Source: Halocafeteria seosinensis (Eukaryota > Sar > Bigyra > Bicosoecida). Taken from it: a stretch of DNA of 57,639 nucleotides. A program made the translations under genes and the position numbers. Shown here piece by piece: positions 55,735-57,639 of this stretch. Each line of letters starts with the position of its first letter. The stretch's first letter is position 1. The notes below the pieces were generated by a model, which was given only the letters and a program-made list of their open reading frames with translations, ran no database searches and had not been told where the DNA came from. The stretch covers positions 1-57,639 of the forward strand of contig LVLI01000406.1 of the NCBI GenBank assembly GCA_001687465.1. Direction: 5' to 3'.

Positions 55735-55860
55735 TCGGACTCGCGGATGCAAACTACTGTACTGTATCTGTCACATATGTGTGTGTGCAAACTACGACGG
55801 CTACTGGCGCAAACCAAAGTTACAGAAACACCTGGGCAAAATACCGTAGAGAGTGTAACT
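55735..55860 (+). repeat. Copy of repeat A interrupted by a 29-base insertion
   Basis: Apart from the insertion at 55758-55786 this segment aligns by eye to 56898-56985 (ggatgc.aactacga.ggc.actgg... through cctgggca). The longer copy at 56640-57180 is uninterrupted. Confidence 0.55.
55758..55786 (+). mobile_element. 29-base retroelement tail with 9-base target duplication
   Basis: The insert contains CTGTCACATATGTGTGTGT, the same 3' end and TG tail as the copies at 22581-22608, 15670-15701, 15857-15889 and 57395-57427. It is flanked by direct repeats GCAAACTAC (55749-55757 and 55787-55795). The paralogue at about 56903-56918 shows the uninterrupted target. Confidence 0.65.
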
Positions 55861-56017
55861 TACTTCAAAGCTAATTGAGAAGTTTGTCGGTGTCTTGTAT
55901 ACGCATGGGTTCGTAAGTGGAAATGAAACGCAACGTACGTTGCGGGGAGACGGTCTCCCGGAAACCTTGATGAAGCCGAACGGGAGTATGCGACAAACAA
56001 GGCAGCCCATGGGAAAC

Positions 56018-56018
<1 letters not shown>

Positions 56019-56070
<52 letters not shown>
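56019..56070. repeat. GA microsatellite
   Basis: About 25 AG/GA dinucleotides with a single C interruption, in non-coding sequence near repeat fragments. Confidence 0.85.
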
Positions 56071-56639
56071 TCTACTAGACCCATATCAAGCCCATTCTCA
56101 CCAACGACAGCGCAAGGCAAAGAGGATTCCCAGAGTAGTGAAATGAATTTCGCCTGTGAATATGCAAACGCAAATAGGAGGAAGTGTACTTGATTTGTTC
56201 CGGGTTGGTTGGACTAAACCTGAAATTTGCGACGTTTTCCACCGTTAGCATTAAGCGTTCGTGTCCTGTTTCATCCGATACAGTTAACATGGATAAAGTA
56301 GCACCTGTCCTGGGGAAATGTTTTGAGCACGTCAACAGTACAGGTGGAACCTCACCTGAGGGACCATGCTCCTTTTCTTTTTTGACTTTCGTAGAGCGTG
56401 TCTATCAGCTCAGCTTCAGCGTGGTATTGCAATTCTGGGAGTCCCGTACGGTAATGAACAATTTCAGGAAAACTATGTACGGAAACGAACCACACTTGAT
56501 AGCCGGCATTGAAAGAAGCATGGAGAATAGGACTAGAACTGCAGGCCACGATGACACTATTGACCAACTCAATCGCAAGACAACCCAACTACTGGCTTCG
56601 CACCCTCAGCCCGGAGGGTAGCAAAAGGCCACCGGAAGA
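56071..56639. other. Stretch with one long but unrecognised frame
   Basis: A + strand frame at 56184-56621 (145 codons, including MDKVAPVLGKCFEH) has no recognised domain. Given the surrounding repeats it may belong to the repeat A element, for instance a gag-like part, but nothing confirms this. Confidence 0.2.
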
Positions 56640-57180
56640 GTTCAACCAGGATATGGCCTACGATGGTGCGCAAAGCGCTCAAATGGCAAGATGAGCTCCC
56701 CTATACTCCCCGCCCACACCATCCAGGAGGACTGGGGATAATCATCCCAGACCACGCAGCAGAAGCATCGCCGGGGCTATCGACGCGTCAAAAACGATCC
56801 AACAAGTGCCTGGAGACGAAAAGGACCCGCTCGCGCAATATCGCAAGAAGCCGCCGCCATACTCGTGGCGAGTCAGAACGGCTACAGGAAACGATCGGAC
56901 TCCCGGATGCGAACTACGAAGGCGACTGGAACAAAACGAAGATACAAGAATACCTTGGGCAAGATGCTGCAGAGAGTAGCTACACGGACTCTGAAAGGGA
57001 CGCTGAACCCACAGCCGGAAGCGTTACTGACAGCATGCCAAGCGGACGGAGCAGCAGCATGGCTATACGCAGCACCAAGGAAAGGGTTTACACTAACCGA
57101 CGCCGAAGTACATGGTAGCACTGCGCCTACGCCTAGGGCTCCCCCAAACTAACCTGTTTACGGGGCCATCCGGTTAATGC
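56640..57180 (+). repeat. Longest copy of repeat A
   Basis: This holds the uninterrupted counterpart of 55735-55860 and, at 57033-57118, of 7288-7373. A + strand frame at 56663-57118 includes GLPDANYEGDWNKTKIQEYL, which looks like part of an element protein but cannot be assigned. It is followed within 220 bases by the chromodomain retroelement end, so both may be pieces of one nested or single element. Confidence 0.45.
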
Positions 57181-57394
57181 TGTGGAGAAGGACCGATCGA
57201 CGAGCTATTGCACCACGCACGGGGGGTGCGGCAAAGAAGGAAAAGCCACACGAAGGATCCGCCGTCATGACGGGATAGCAGCGGAACTGGAGAACTACAT
57301 TCGCATGAATCAAATGCCAGTGGAGAGAGAGATGCTCGTAGGCCCGCGAAACGAAGGAGAGGCGAGGCCAGTAATGGACCTGCTAGCAAAGGGC

Positions 57395-57639
57395 CCACAC
57401 ACACACAAATGTGACAGATAGCCCACCGGCCGGGAAGTTGACCACATCCTCTTAACGAGGAGCGGTAAGCGCCCGTGTTAAGCAGCGACCGTCCCGCTGT
57501 TCCTGCAGCCTTGCTGACATGCGCCGTGGGGGAACACAGCACTGGTTAAGCTCAGGAGGCATCGGGGGAGGAGCCATGCCTGCGCCCACAATGTCAGAGG
57601 TACCGACAAGGCTCAGTCTGGCAGGAGAAGACCCTGAGC
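57395..57639 (-). mobile_element. Chromodomain retroelement 3' end, continues off the window
   Basis: Read on the minus strand, the window edge enters a frame ending in MSARLQEQR...TAPR, its stop, then GTGGGCTATCTGTCACATTT and TG repeats (57395-57427). It is a near match to 15857-16085 in the same orientation, with a 3-base difference in the coding part near the edge. The rest, including any chromodomain and polymerase, would lie to the right. Confidence 0.6.

Overview
The window is eukaryotic nuclear DNA. Many genes are split by short GT-AG introns, mostly 59-103 bases, that remove stop codons and rejoin recognisable protein families in frame. The family set includes U4/U6.U5 snRNP-27, G-protein beta, a formin, a PH/RCC1/FYVE protein, PIF1 helicase, Mpv17 and neutral sphingomyelinase. 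Crinkler (CRN/RHS-type) genes, short introns and an algal/algal-virus-like GLUG-repeat surface protein make a stramenopile (heterokont) my best guess. This is inference, and other protists or chytrid-like fungi are not excluded.

Left part (1-25.7 kb): an accessory, repeat-rich zone with small islands of ordinary genes. It holds a truncated CRN/RHS-type gene (36-1226), a TIR-bounded element (2124-3238), a large GLUG-repeat surface protein (3485-6250), a damaged or intron-split tyrosine phosphatase (9.3-10.2 kb), and a block of neutral sphingomyelinase, Mpv17 and RRG7-like nuclease genes (10.5-15.3 kb). Then come chromodomain retroelement remains (15.7-16.5 kb), a spliced CRN effector with PD-(D/E)XK nuclease and kinase domains (17.5-20.0 kb), a frameshifted P-loop CRN pseudogene followed by a retroelement 3' end (20.8-22.6 kb), and an eight-exon PIF1 helicase gene (23.2-25.5 kb) whose frame is restored by removing a 25-base intron.

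Central and right part (26.1-54.3 kb): a compact gene block. In order: SNRNP27-like protein, G-beta, a secreted subtilisin, a PH-RCC1-FYVE protein, a very large secreted kinase-like/beta-helix protein, a TLC-domain membrane protein and a rhomboid protease sharing a 58-base divergent promoter, a formin, a TMEM53/DUF829 protein, an unrecognised basic protein, and an amidase-fold protein that has lost two of three catalytic residues. Three convergent pairs have stop codons only 17-40 bases apart.

Right edge (54.3-57.6 kb): decayed coding relics and repeat fragments. One repeat copy carries a 29-base retroelement tail flanked by a 9-base duplication, and a paralogous copy 1.1 kb away shows the empty site. 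All intron positions were read by eye from splice signals, frame and family alignment; no search was run.
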